Source: Clostridia bacterium
GTDB taxonomy: Bacteria > Bacillota > Clostridia > Oscillospirales > Acutalibacteraceae
Reading direction: 5' to 3'
Length of the DNA stretch: 40,733 nucleotides
Assembly: GCA_017439545.1 (NCBI GenBank)
Contig: JAFSIW010000061.1
Coordinates: 1-40,733, forward strand
Positions within the stretch are counted from its first letter, which is position 1, and every line of letters starts with the position of its first letter. This document shows, one piece after another, positions 33,721-40,733 of this stretch. The notes under the pieces are model-generated. The model worked only from the letters and a program-made list of their open reading frames with translations, was not told the DNA's origin and ran no database searches. The translations under genes were made by a program, and so were the position numbers.

Positions 33721-35631
33721 CTATTCTATTTCGAGCCCCTCCAAACGGTCGGTCAAATCAGCCCATTCTTCAGTATATTCTTCTACTTTTTGTTCGGCCT
33801 CTTCCAACCGAGCGGTCAGTTCCATCACCTGTTTATAATCCGCCGCCATTTGAGGATCGGCGATCTGCTCTCGCAACGCCGCCGCTTGATCTTCCCAATA
33901 GGCAGATGCTTCTTCTGCCTTTTTGACCGCAGTGCGCAGTTTACGTAATTCCGACTCCCGTTGCTTGCGGGCTTTATATTCCTGCCCGCCGGCACCTATG
34001 GTTTTTTCTTGTTGGGTTAGGGTTGCCGCAGGGGTCATCGCCGCCAAATATGCATCATAATTGCCTTCAAATGGCTGTACCCCTTTTTGCGTGAGCAACA
34101 GTACCCGATGAGCCATCTTGTTGATAAAATAACGGTCGTGAGAAACCATCAAAAGCGTGCCGTCGTACTCCGACAACGCATCCTCCAAAGCCTCTCTTGA
34201 GCCAATGTCAAGATGGTTGGTTGGCTCATCCAAAAACAGCAAGTTGCTACCTTTAAGCATGGTTTTGAGCAAAGCAATTCTCGCTCGCTCGCCGCCACTG
34301 CATTCCCCCACCAATTTAAAAACATCGTCTCCCTGAAATAAAAATGCCGCCAACGCAGAGCGTATAGAGGTTTGATCCAAATGAGGATACGCATCCCACA
34401 CCTCATTTAATACCGTCTTGGCAGCAGTCAGTTGTTGACCGGTCTGATCATAATATCCCACCGCAACACCCGGACCGTAAAAGATGCTGCCCTTGCCCTG
34501 CAACTGATGAAGCAATTGTTTCAACAAGGTGGTTTTACCGCATCCGTTGGGACCGATCAGGAAAACCCGTTCGCCTCTTCGCAAGCCAAACGACAAGTCG
34601 GAATATAAAGGATCACCGCCAAAGCTAAAAGAGAGTCCATCGGCGTTCAGCACTTCGTTGGGACCGGGCTGTGTTGCCCGAAACTTAAAATGAATGGTAC
34701 TGATTTCATCCTCGGGTTTTTCCAGAGCGTCCTTAAGTTTTTCAATCACTTTTTCCTTGCTTTCGGCACGCTTGATGGACTTTTCCCGATTCCACCGTTT
34801 CATTTCGGTCACTGCACCCTCAAGCCGCTGTATCTCTTTCACCTGTTGACGGTAGTGATGCTCTTCCACTTCCCGATTTTTCTTCTTAAATGCAAGATAC
34901 TGAGTATAGTTGCCCTGAAACACCTTTAATCTGCCATGCTCCAGTTCCATCGTCTTAGAGGTAACACGATCCAAAAAATAGCGGTCGTGAGAAATCACGA
35001 TATAAGCGCCGTCGTAAGAACGCAAAAACTCTTCCAGCCATTCAATGGCGGCAACATCCAGATGATTGGTAGGCTCGTCCAACAACAAAAGCCCCGCACG
35101 GGAAACCAGCAGGCGCGCCAATCCCAATTTCGATCGCTGTCCGCCGCTGAGAGAAGCCAAGGGTAAATCAATCTGTTCTTCACTCAAGCCCAAGCCAATC
35201 AGCGCCGCATAGGCTCGCGATCGGTAATACAAGCCACCCTCTTGCTGATACTGTTCTTGCAAATGCTGGCGTCGCATCAGCAGGCTATCGTCGGTGTCCC
35301 CCGCCTCAATACGCCGTTGCCAATCCTCCAACTGCTTTTCCATTGCCAAAAGATCATCAAAAGCCGACAAAATCCATTCCCGCGCCGTAAGGTGAACATC
35401 TTCCGGCACGTGCTGTTCCATGGTGCCGATCTTCAAACCTGCACTGCGAACAACCTGCCCGCTGTCGGGCTCCTCTTTACCCAGCAACAACTTAAATAAC
35501 GTGGATTTTCCGGTTCCGTTGGCACCCACCAAGCCTATGTGCTCTTTTTCTTCCATATGAAAGGAAGCCTGCTCAAACAAGCAACGGCTTCCGTAATATT
35601 TTGCCAAACGGTCAACTGAAAGTATACTCAT
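33721..35631 (-). CDS. ABC-F family ATPase (YdiF/Uup-like)
   Basis: Soluble protein with two ABC ATPase domains and no membrane part; ABC-F proteins act on the ribosome as translation factors or antibiotic-protection factors. The 636-aa product has Walker A GANGTGKST (36-44) and signature LSGGQ (161-165) in domain one, a basic linker (about 245-305), then Walker A GPNGCGKTT (360-368) and signature CSGGE in domain two, and a C-terminal coiled coil (about 560-636). Both Walker B regions read LLDEPTNHLD/FLDEPTNHLD. It follows the mreB-like gene by 9 nt, so they form an operon. Antibiotic resistance cannot be predicted from this sequence alone. Confidence 0.93.
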   Translation of the reverse strand: MSILSVDRLAKYYGSRCLFEQASFHMEEKEHIGLVGANGTGKSTLFKLLLGKEEPDSGQVVRSAGLKIGTMEQHVPEDVHLTAREWILSAFDDLLAMEKQLEDWQRRIEAGDTDDSLLMRRQHLQEQYQQEGGLYYRSRAYAALIGLGLSEEQIDLPLASLSGGQRSKLGLARLLVSRAGLLLLDEPTNHLDVAAIEWLEEFLRSYDGAYIVISHDRYFLDRVTSKTMELEHGRLKVFQGNYTQYLAFKKKNREVEEHHYRQQVKEIQRLEGAVTEMKRWNREKSIKRAESKEKVIEKLKDALEKPEDEISTIHFKFRATQPGPNEVLNADGLSFSFGGDPLYSDLSFGLRRGERVFLIGPNGCGKTTLLKQLLHQLQGKGSIFYGPGVAVGYYDQTGQQLTAAKTVLNEVWDAYPHLDQTSIRSALAAFLFQGDDVFKLVGECSGGERARIALLKTMLKGSNLLFLDEPTNHLDIGSREALEDALSEYDGTLLMVSHDRYFINKMAHRVLLLTQKGVQPFEGNYDAYLAAMTPAATLTQQEKTIGAGGQEYKARKQRESELRKLRTAVKKAEEASAYWEDQAAALREQIADPQMAADYKQVMELTARLEEAEQKVEEYTEEWADLTDRLEGLEIE

Positions 35632-35640
35632 ATTGCACCC

Positions 35641-36663
35641 TTATTCAATGGAAAGATCTTCCAGACTGCGGAAACGGTAGTCACCGTTTTTCAGTACCTG
35701 CGAGTTGTTCAGCGCTTTGCCGATCCCATTAATGACACAATTGAGAGGATCGGCTACCGGTTTCACTTTCAGCTTTAGCCTTTCCTCCAGCAACTCGGGC
35801 ATACCGTAGGTTAACGAGCCGCCACCGGTAAGAATCAGTCCGTCCTTGGCGGTATCTGCTACCATTTCGGGCGCAGTTTGTTCAAATACCCGTTGAATGG
35901 AGCGGATCATTTCTTCAGCGGTAACCATCATCACTTCATACAGCTGTGCGGTGTTGACCTCTACGCTTTGAGGCATTCCGTTAAACAGATTCAGACCGTT
36001 CACCGTCATTCCCACCTCTAAATCGCGAGGTTTCACACAACCGATGGTCTTTTTGATCCGCTCAGCAGTTAAAACGCCGATAGCGACATTGTACTCCCGC
36101 CGTACGAACCGCACGATCTCTTCGTCGAAAGCGCCGCCGCCCATAGGGAGTGACTCGCAACGAGCCAATCCGCCCATAGACAGCACGGCAATATCGGTAG
36201 TCCCCTTGCCGATATCCACCACCGTAACTCCCTTGGGGGTAGAAAAATCCACGTCCAGCCCGATAGCCGCCGCAAGAGGTGCTTCGATCAAACACACATT
36301 GCGAGCACCCGCGCTCTCCAACGCATCCACCACCGAACGTTGTTTTACCGCCGTGATGTTACCGGGAATGGCCACCATCGTACGGGGACGAATCAGTTTT
36401 TTCCCGCTGACACGGGTAAAATACTCTTTCAACAGTAGTTGTGCCGCTTCAAAATCAGCAATGGTTCCGTTTTGCACAGGGCACACCGAGGTAAGACGAT
36501 CAGAGGTGCGTCCGATCATCTGATATGCTTCTGCCCCATAAGCCTTAGGCAGACCCGTATCATTATCAATGGTAATAACGGTAGGTTTAGACAATACCAC
36601 ACCACGTCCCATATAAATGCGAGTAGTATCGGTACCAAAATCAATTCCTATATCGGTTCTCAT
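35641..36663 (-). CDS. MreB/Mbl-like actin homologue (divergent)
   Basis: Actin-fold cytoskeletal protein family that guides lateral wall synthesis. The 340-aa length is normal. Family motifs are seen: GIDFGTDTTRIYM (phosphate 1), AIPGNITAVKQRSVVDALESAG, IEAPLAAAIG, LTAERIKKTIG and the adenosine motif LTGGGSL. Phosphate 2 reads DIGKGTTD, with Lys153 where MreB has Gly, and phosphate 1 departs from the usual DLGTANT. No mreC or mreD follows; its operon partner is an ABC-F gene. It may be an MreB paralogue with altered ATPase behaviour. Confidence 0.88.
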   Translation of the reverse strand: MRTDIGIDFGTDTTRIYMGRGVVLSKPTVITIDNDTGLPKAYGAEAYQMIGRTSDRLTSVCPVQNGTIADFEAAQLLLKEYFTRVSGKKLIRPRTMVAIPGNITAVKQRSVVDALESAGARNVCLIEAPLAAAIGLDVDFSTPKGVTVVDIGKGTTDIAVLSMGGLARCESLPMGGGAFDEEIVRFVRREYNVAIGVLTAERIKKTIGCVKPRDLEVGMTVNGLNLFNGMPQSVEVNTAQLYEVMMVTAEEMIRSIQRVFEQTAPEMVADTAKDGLILTGGGSLTYGMPELLEERLKLKVKPVADPLNCVINGIGKALNNSQVLKNGDYRFRSLEDLSIE

Positions 36664-36696
36664 ACATCTGTATCCTTACACAATAATATCTTATTT

Positions 36697-36725
36697 ATTA
36701 TACATATCTTTTGCAGGATTGGCAA
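36697..36725 (-). promoter_or_regulatory. Sigma-A promoter of the mreB-like/ABC-F operon
   Basis: On the minus strand, TTGCCA (36725-36720), a 17-nt spacer and consensus TATAAT (36702-36697), 33 nt before the mreB-like ATG. Confidence 0.82.
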
Positions 36726-36756
36726 GGAGTTTTTCTCATATTTTGAAAAAGAGAAC

Positions 36757-36771
36757 GAATCGCAACGATTC
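36757..36771. promoter_or_regulatory. Palindrome between divergent promoters (possible operator)
   Basis: GAATCG-CAA-CGATTC is a perfect 6-bp inverted repeat with a 3-nt centre. It lies 31 nt upstream of the mreB-like -35 and 25 nt upstream of the GH78 -35. A regulator-binding site is an inference; no regulator gene is adjacent. Confidence 0.35.
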
Positions 36772-36796
36772 TAAGTAAAACAAAGCAGTTTTTTCA

Positions 36797-36825
36797 TTGA
36801 AAAGCAGGATCAAATATGCTATAAA
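36797..36825 (+). promoter_or_regulatory. Sigma-A promoter of the GH78-like gene
   Basis: TTGAAA (36797-36802), a 17-nt spacer and TATAAA (36820-36825), 19 nt before the GH78-like ATG. Confidence 0.75.
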
Positions 36826-36844
36826 AAATGAAAGGAGTGATTGT

Positions 36845-38917
36845 ATGCATAATATCCGCATTTGGAACAGCCGTGCCCCCGAAACCAACTGTTACGTAGA
36901 TTTTGTGAAAGACTTCACATTGGAAGGAACAAGCATTCCTATAACCCTGAGAATTTCCGCCGACACCGAATACGTGGTTTGGCTCAACGGACAGTTCGTG
37001 GCACGGGGACAATATCACACCTTCCCCCATCTTCCCGTATATGATACGGTGGAGTTATCTCACTTTGCCAAAGTAGGCGTTAACCGCTTAGCCGTTACGG
37101 TATATTACCAAGGGGAGCAATCGTATCAATACGCCAAAGGCGAAGCGGGGCTTTGGTTCACTTTGCACCAAGGTAACCAACCCGTCGCCCAAAGTGACGC
37201 CTCAGTTTATTCTGCCCCTTCCCTATCCTATCAAGTAGGCGCGCATCGGGTGACCCCTCAATACGGATTCGGCTTTGTATACGACGCCCAATATCAAGAT
37301 GATTGGCAAAACGCGGAAACGCCGATCCCTGCGCGCTTTACAGCGTCTGACCAAAGGGCTATGCCCGCTCCCCGTCCCCGTCCTATAGAAAAATGTGAGA
37401 TTCGTCCTGCCCATTACGGAACGCTTGTAAAGCACGGCCGATTTGTTCGCACCGAACACTCAACCAATCCTGCTCTTGCGGTGCAAACCGATACACTTTT
37501 CCCGACCGATACTCCTATTTCCGTTCCCCGTGAAACCAACCCCTATTACATTTGGGATCTCGGCAGAGAAATGGCAGGGTTTATCACCTTGACGGTGGAC
37601 CTGCCCCAAGGCACGGTATTAGATCTTGCCTACGGCGAGCATTTAGGCGAACACGGTGTTGCCGCCCACGTTGGCGGACGGAATTTTGCCAACCGTTACG
37701 TTGCCAAAGAGGGCAAGCAAACCTTCACCCACTACTTCCGCCGCATTGCGGGGCGATATTTGCAATTGCATATTTTGGGCAATGTCAACACGTTACCTAA
37801 GGTAGGACTGATGGAAGAATGTTATCCCCTTTCTCTCCCCGCTCTGCCCCAAACGGGGAACGAGACCATGGACCACATTCTCCATACCGCAAGAAACACC
37901 TTACGGCAATGTATGCACGAGTTGTACGAAGATTGCCCATGGCGGGAGCAGAGCATGTATGCAGGCGATTCTTCTCATCAGATCTTAGCAGGCTATTATG
38001 CCTTTCACGAAACAAAATTCCCCCGCGCAAGTTTAGATTTAATGGGACAATCCATGCGGGATAACGGCTTTTTGGCTATTACCGCTCCTACCGATGAATT
38101 TTTGCAAATCCCCTCCTTTACCTTTATGTGGATGTCGGCCATGGCGAATTATTTGCTGTTTACCAAAGACACGTCCCTTGTCGAGCAGTATTATCCCACA
38201 ATCGCCAAGACCTTGTCCCGCTGTGTTGCACAAATGCCTGACAACATTGCCATGCACCCCTTCGGTAAAGGAATCTGGAACTTTTACGAATGGTCACAGG
38301 GCAGTGACGGCGGCAATATTTTTGATCCCGAGCCCCGTTTGGATTACAAAGCAGGACACAAAGACGGACTGTATCAAATGTTTTTATACATCGGTCTTAA
38401 CAGCGCCGCACAAATGGCCGAAGCCTTGCGCCTGCCCCATGAGCAAACCCGATGGGAAAATATTATGTCAACCATCAAACAAGGGGTTTGCGATACCTTT
38501 TGGAATGAAGAGAAACAGCGGTTTGCTTCTTTTGTTGACAACGGCAAGCAAAATCATTATTCGCAACTGATGCAATCCCTCGCTTTGTTCAATCGGATCG
38601 ATCCCACCAAGGATGCCATTCTGTGCGATGCCTTAATGCACGACCGCTCGCTGATCCCCATCACCTTGGGACACGCGGTGTTCCGCTACGAAAGTCTGTT
38701 GCGACAAGGCGACGAGTACAAAGACTTTGTATATCAAAATATCATCGAAGTATGGGGCAAAATGTTGGACGCCGATGCCACCACCTTTTGGGAAACCGAA
38801 TTGGGTGCCGCTGACTTTGGCGGCGCAGGCAGTCTTTGTCACGGTTGGTCGGCTGTTCCCCTGTATTTGTATTGCCGTTATTTTGAAAAGATCGCCCCTG
38901 AAGATTTACCTCTCTGA
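36845..38917 (+). CDS. GH78 alpha-L-rhamnosidase-like glycoside hydrolase (cytoplasmic)
   Basis: The 690-aa protein has N-terminal beta-sandwich domains (about 1-330) and a C-terminal six-hairpin domain. The GH78-type motif DCPWREQSMYAGD lies at 363-375, with Glu368 in the position expected for the general acid, and FWETELG followed by CHGWSAVP near 648-671, typical of the family's catalytic end. No signal peptide is seen, so it probably acts on imported oligosaccharides. The ATG at 36845 follows AAAGGAG by 8 nt; an earlier in-frame start overlaps the promoter. It is a single-gene unit between a sigma-A promoter and a terminator, with no transporter nearby. Substrate other than rhamnosides is possible. 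Confidence 0.82.
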   Translation: MHNIRIWNSRAPETNCYVDFVKDFTLEGTSIPITLRISADTEYVVWLNGQFVARGQYHTFPHLPVYDTVELSHFAKVGVNRLAVTVYYQGEQSYQYAKGEAGLWFTLHQGNQPVAQSDASVYSAPSLSYQVGAHRVTPQYGFGFVYDAQYQDDWQNAETPIPARFTASDQRAMPAPRPRPIEKCEIRPAHYGTLVKHGRFVRTEHSTNPALAVQTDTLFPTDTPISVPRETNPYYIWDLGREMAGFITLTVDLPQGTVLDLAYGEHLGEHGVAAHVGGRNFANRYVAKEGKQTFTHYFRRIAGRYLQLHILGNVNTLPKVGLMEECYPLSLPALPQTGNETMDHILHTARNTLRQCMHELYEDCPWREQSMYAGDSSHQILAGYYAFHETKFPRASLDLMGQSMRDNGFLAITAPTDEFLQIPSFTFMWMSAMANYLLFTKDTSLVEQYYPTIAKTLSRCVAQMPDNIAMHPFGKGIWNFYEWSQGSDGGNIFDPEPRLDYKAGHKDGLYQMFLYIGLNSAAQMAEALRLPHEQTRWENIMSTIKQGVCDTFWNEEKQRFASFVDNGKQNHYSQLMQSLALFNRIDPTKDAILCDALMHDRSLIPITLGHAVFRYESLLRQGDEYKDFVYQNIIEVWGKMLDADATTFWETELGAADFGGAGSLCHGWSAVPLYLYCRYFEKIAPEDLPL

Positions 38918-38922
38918 TTTTT

Positions 38923-38953
38923 AAAAGCCTTGTCAAATTTTGACAAGGCTTTT
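38923..38953. terminator. Bidirectional terminator between convergent genes
   Basis: A perfect 13-bp stem (38923-38935 with 38941-38953) with a 5-nt loop has AAAA on one flank and TTTT on the other. It lies 5 nt after the GH78-like stop and just after the stop of the convergent GHL10 gene, serving both. Confidence 0.88.
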
Positions 38954-38954
38954 G

Positions 38955-40157
38955 CTATGAAATGGCAGATAACACATTTTGCAAGGCTTCTCGTTGCGTA
39001 GTCGACAAATCATCTTGCTTCATCAGTGAGGAATAATGATAGATACAAACCCCGTCTGCCACTTGGGATGAGGCAACCAACTCGGTTTCACGAGCAAGTA
39101 CGTCGGTGGCGGTGATCCATTCTTTACTGCCTGCATCCTCCGTTCCCACTTTGTAAGATGCGATTCCGATATAAAGCGGTATTGACTCTGCTAAATTCTC
39201 CCAAGCTTGCAACAGGTTTCCAAACCGAAATTTTTCATCAGGATAATCAAATCCAAAATACAGTTGCGGACAAAGATAATCAACATACCCGCCTTTTACC
39301 CAGTTTTTCACATCCGCATACAAGGTGTGATAGTTTTTATCAATATCTGCCGCAGGACTCACCCCAAAAACCACCTTGTATTGCTGCGTCAGCTGATAGG
39401 TGCCCGAGATGAGCAGATTCACCTGACAGCGTCGCCAATCATCCAGTTTAAGGGGAGTGGTTGCCGCATCACAATACTGTTGATACGCCACCCGATCAAA
39501 GGTATCGACAGTAGTAGGATAAAAATAATCATCATATTGTATCCCGTCCACCGGATAGGTCTCCAGAATCTCCCGCACCCCATCCAGTATCAAACTACGC
39601 ACCTTAGGGGAAGCAGGATTATAATACACGCCGTCATCGGTTTGTACCACGCAGTTTCCATCCTCCCGCATGGCATAGGCAGGATTGTGCTGTGACAGCT
39701 CCGCCAAAGTTTTTCCGCTGATACGATAAGGATTAAGCCATGCATGGACATAAAAGCCCATTTTGTGGGCTATTTCAATGAAGATGCCGGTAGGATCGAA
39801 GGATGTCCCCGTTCCCCCATTCACATATGACGACCAGGGAAATAACGATGACGGATACAAACTGTCAGAATGAGAACGCAAATGCAAAAACACTGTGTTG
39901 ATTCCCACCTGTTGCAAATCGGTCAACACCTGTTTAGCGGTGCGGCGAAACTCCTCCTCTGATTTGTCACTAATCATCTCGCCGTACTCCAGATAATTGA
40001 TCCAAACGCCTTTTACAAAGGATGCCGCGGAAACCGTATCAGCAGGTAGTTCCTTGGGCGGCAATTTACTGTTGCAATAAACAACACCCATCAAAAGCGC
40101 AAGCAATATGCCGAATGTCGCCATTCGTTTTTGATAGTGAATTTCTTTACGGTTCAC
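38955..40157 (-). CDS. GHL10/YngK-type glycosyl hydrolase-like protein, exported
   Basis: Family of secreted TIM-barrel proteins linked to cell-surface glycans; catalytic activity is not well established for most members. The 400-aa product has a basic N-terminus and a hydrophobic segment (about 11-28), then KGVWINYLEY, VFLHLRSHSDSLYPSS, GFYVHAWLNPYRIS, NPASPKVRSLILDGV and VDGIQYDDYFYP, all typical. The residue before the only Cys near the signal end is Tyr, so a lipobox is unlikely. I choose the GTG at 40157 after AAAGGACGG; a longer reading to 40223 would overlap the divergent DUF1294 gene. Confidence 0.85.
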   Translation of the reverse strand: MNRKEIHYQKRMATFGILLALLMGVVYCNSKLPPKELPADTVSAASFVKGVWINYLEYGEMISDKSEEEFRRTAKQVLTDLQQVGINTVFLHLRSHSDSLYPSSLFPWSSYVNGGTGTSFDPTGIFIEIAHKMGFYVHAWLNPYRISGKTLAELSQHNPAYAMREDGNCVVQTDDGVYYNPASPKVRSLILDGVREILETYPVDGIQYDDYFYPTTVDTFDRVAYQQYCDAATTPLKLDDWRRCQVNLLISGTYQLTQQYKVVFGVSPAADIDKNYHTLYADVKNWVKGGYVDYLCPQLYFGFDYPDEKFRFGNLLQAWENLAESIPLYIGIASYKVGTEDAGSKEWITATDVLARETELVASSQVADGVCIYHYSSLMKQDDLSTTQREALQNVLSAIS

Positions 40158-40169
40158 GCCGATCCGTCC

Positions 40170-40198
40170 TTTACATTTATCCTGTTTCGTGATAGCAT
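40170..40198 (+). promoter_or_regulatory. Possible sigma-A promoter of the DUF1294 gene
   Basis: TTTACA (40170-40175), a 17-nt spacer and TAGCAT (40193-40198), 19 nt before the ATG. The -10 is weak (four of six), so confidence is modest. Confidence 0.4.
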
Positions 40199-40217
40199 AG
40201 TAGTGGGAGGCGATATC

Positions 40218-40496
40218 ATGCAATGGAAAATTACAGTTATATATATGCTTGTAATGGGACTATTATCCGTTATTCTTACGGTATATGATAAGGTTGCCGC
40301 AATCAAGCACAAAACCCGAATCCCCGAGCGATCCTTGTTGATTATAGGCTTGATGGGCGGAGCGATTCCTATGTTTGCCGCTATGCAGATCATTCGTCAC
40401 AAAACCAAAAAGCCGAAATTTATGATTTGCTTGCCCTTGTTTGGTGTTTTGCATCTTGCTGCGGCGATTCTTTTGTTCCCCCTGATAATCAGTTAA
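40218..40496 (+). CDS. DUF1294 family small membrane protein
   Basis: The 92-aa protein has three hydrophobic segments and the family core VYDKVAAIKHKTRIPERSLL, LMGGAIPMFAAMQIIRHKTKKPKF, with the HKTKKPKF motif. Function is unknown. The ATG at 40218 follows GGGAGG; the earlier in-frame ATG at 40131 lies inside the divergent GHL10 gene and is rejected. Confidence 0.87.
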   Translation: MQWKITVIYMLVMGLLSVILTVYDKVAAIKHKTRIPERSLLIIGLMGGAIPMFAAMQIIRHKTKKPKFMICLPLFGVLHLAAAILLFPLIIS

Positions 40497-40525
40497 GAAA
40501 AATATGAGTTTTTTTAAAAAAAGAC

Positions 40526-40554
40526 TTGACAAACACAAACCAAAAGCGTATAAT
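40526..40554 (+). promoter_or_regulatory. Consensus sigma-A promoter of tRNA-Leu
   Basis: TTGACA (40526-40531), a 17-nt spacer and TATAAT (40549-40554), a perfect match, 19 nt before the tRNA. An A/T-rich stretch at 40510-40522 may act as an UP element. Confidence 0.92.
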
Positions 40555-40573
40555 GCATAGGCAATCAAGATTT

Positions 40574-40660
40574 GCGGATATGGCGGAATCGGCAGACGCG
40601 CTAGATTCAGGTTCTAGTCGGGGCAACTCGGTGGAGGTTCAAGTCCTCTTATCCGCACCA
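40574..40660 (+). tRNA. tRNA-Leu (anticodon CAG)
   Basis: An 87-nt class II tRNA. The acceptor GCGGATA pairs with TATCCGC; the anticodon arm CTAGA-TTCAGGT-TCTAG gives anticodon CAG (codon CUG); the variable arm is long, as expected for Leu; the T loop is TTCAAGT; CCA is encoded. Confidence 0.96.
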
Positions 40661-40661
40661 G

Positions 40662-40692
40662 AAAGCGACTTGTTGAAACAAGTCGCTTTTTT
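40662..40692 (+). terminator. Rho-independent terminator of tRNA-Leu
   Basis: An 11-bp stem (40662-40672 with 40679-40689) with loop TTGAAA ends in six T. The remaining 40 nt to the window end hold nothing I can call. Confidence 0.9.
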
Positions 40693-40733
40693 AGTAAAAT
40701 ACACATAAGCGCGGATGGCTATTCCGCAATTAC

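Noticed and set aside
40131-40217. Longer start for the DUF1294 gene
   Set aside because: It lies inside the divergent GHL10 coding region; the ATG at 40218 has a strong SD and the family-typical start.
40158-40223. Longer start for the GHL10 gene
   Set aside because: It would overlap the divergent DUF1294 gene and has no SD; the GTG at 40157 has AAAGGACGG and gives a normal signal peptide.
40711-40727. Short inverted repeat GCGGA/TCCGC near the right edge
   Set aside because: Only 5 bp and cut off by the window; not interpretable.
1-40733. Mobile elements, prophage genes, CRISPR arrays
   Set aside because: I saw no transposase, integrase, phage structural gene, spaced repeat array or terminal inverted repeats.

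Overview
The window is a gene-dense, chromosomal core region of an endospore-forming, low-to-mid GC Firmicute. It most resembles an anaerobic gut Clostridia lineage (Oscillospirales/Ruminococcaceae-like). The evidence is a complete spoIIIA operon, spmAB, a SpoVD-type penicillin-binding protein, the clostridial order murG-murA-divIB-ftsZ, and strong SD sequences with frequent 4-nt ATGA overlaps. I see no prophage, insertion sequence, CRISPR array or integrase. Almost everything is on the minus strand, so gene order below follows transcription from high to low coordinates.

Right edge (about 36.8-40.7 kb): a tRNA-Leu(CAG) with a consensus sigma-A promoter and its own terminator; a small DUF1294 membrane protein; a divergent secreted GHL10/YngK-like glycosidase; and a plus-strand GH78 rhamnosidase-like enzyme without a signal peptide. 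A shared intergenic region separates the GH78 gene from an MreB-like gene followed by an ABC-F ATPase.

Cell wall and division (about 21.0-33.6 kb): a dcw cluster starts at a sigma-A promoter overlapped by four MraZ-type TGG(G) repeats. Its order is mraZ-rsmH-ftsL-spoVD/ftsI-murE-mraY-ftsW/spoVE-murG-murA-divIB/ftsQ-ftsZ. It makes and flips lipid II precursors and builds the septum; murC, murD, murF and ftsA are not in it. ftsZ has its own candidate promoter. An ABC exporter, a TSCPD-domain protein and a ComEA-like helix-hairpin-helix protein follow.

Sporulation (about 12.5-18.5 kb): spmA-spmB and then spoIIIAA-AH, together encoding spore maturation proteins and the mother cell-to-forespore channel. 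Candidate sigma-E promoters precede both spmA (close to consensus) and spoIIIAA.

Housekeeping operon (about 0.2-12.5 kb): an extended -10 sigma-A promoter after spoIIIAH starts asp23-nusB-(TsaD-like)-xseA-xseB-ispA-dxs-tlyA-nadK-argR-recN-tyrS-malQ, with many stop/start overlaps, ending at a strong bidirectional terminator. The classical spoIVB-spo0A continuation after recN is replaced by tyrS-malQ. At the extreme left edge (1 to about 145, plus strand) is a non-coding stretch with nested complementary segments and a perfect T-arm-like hairpin. It looks like the 3' part of a structured RNA and is the least explained element in the window.
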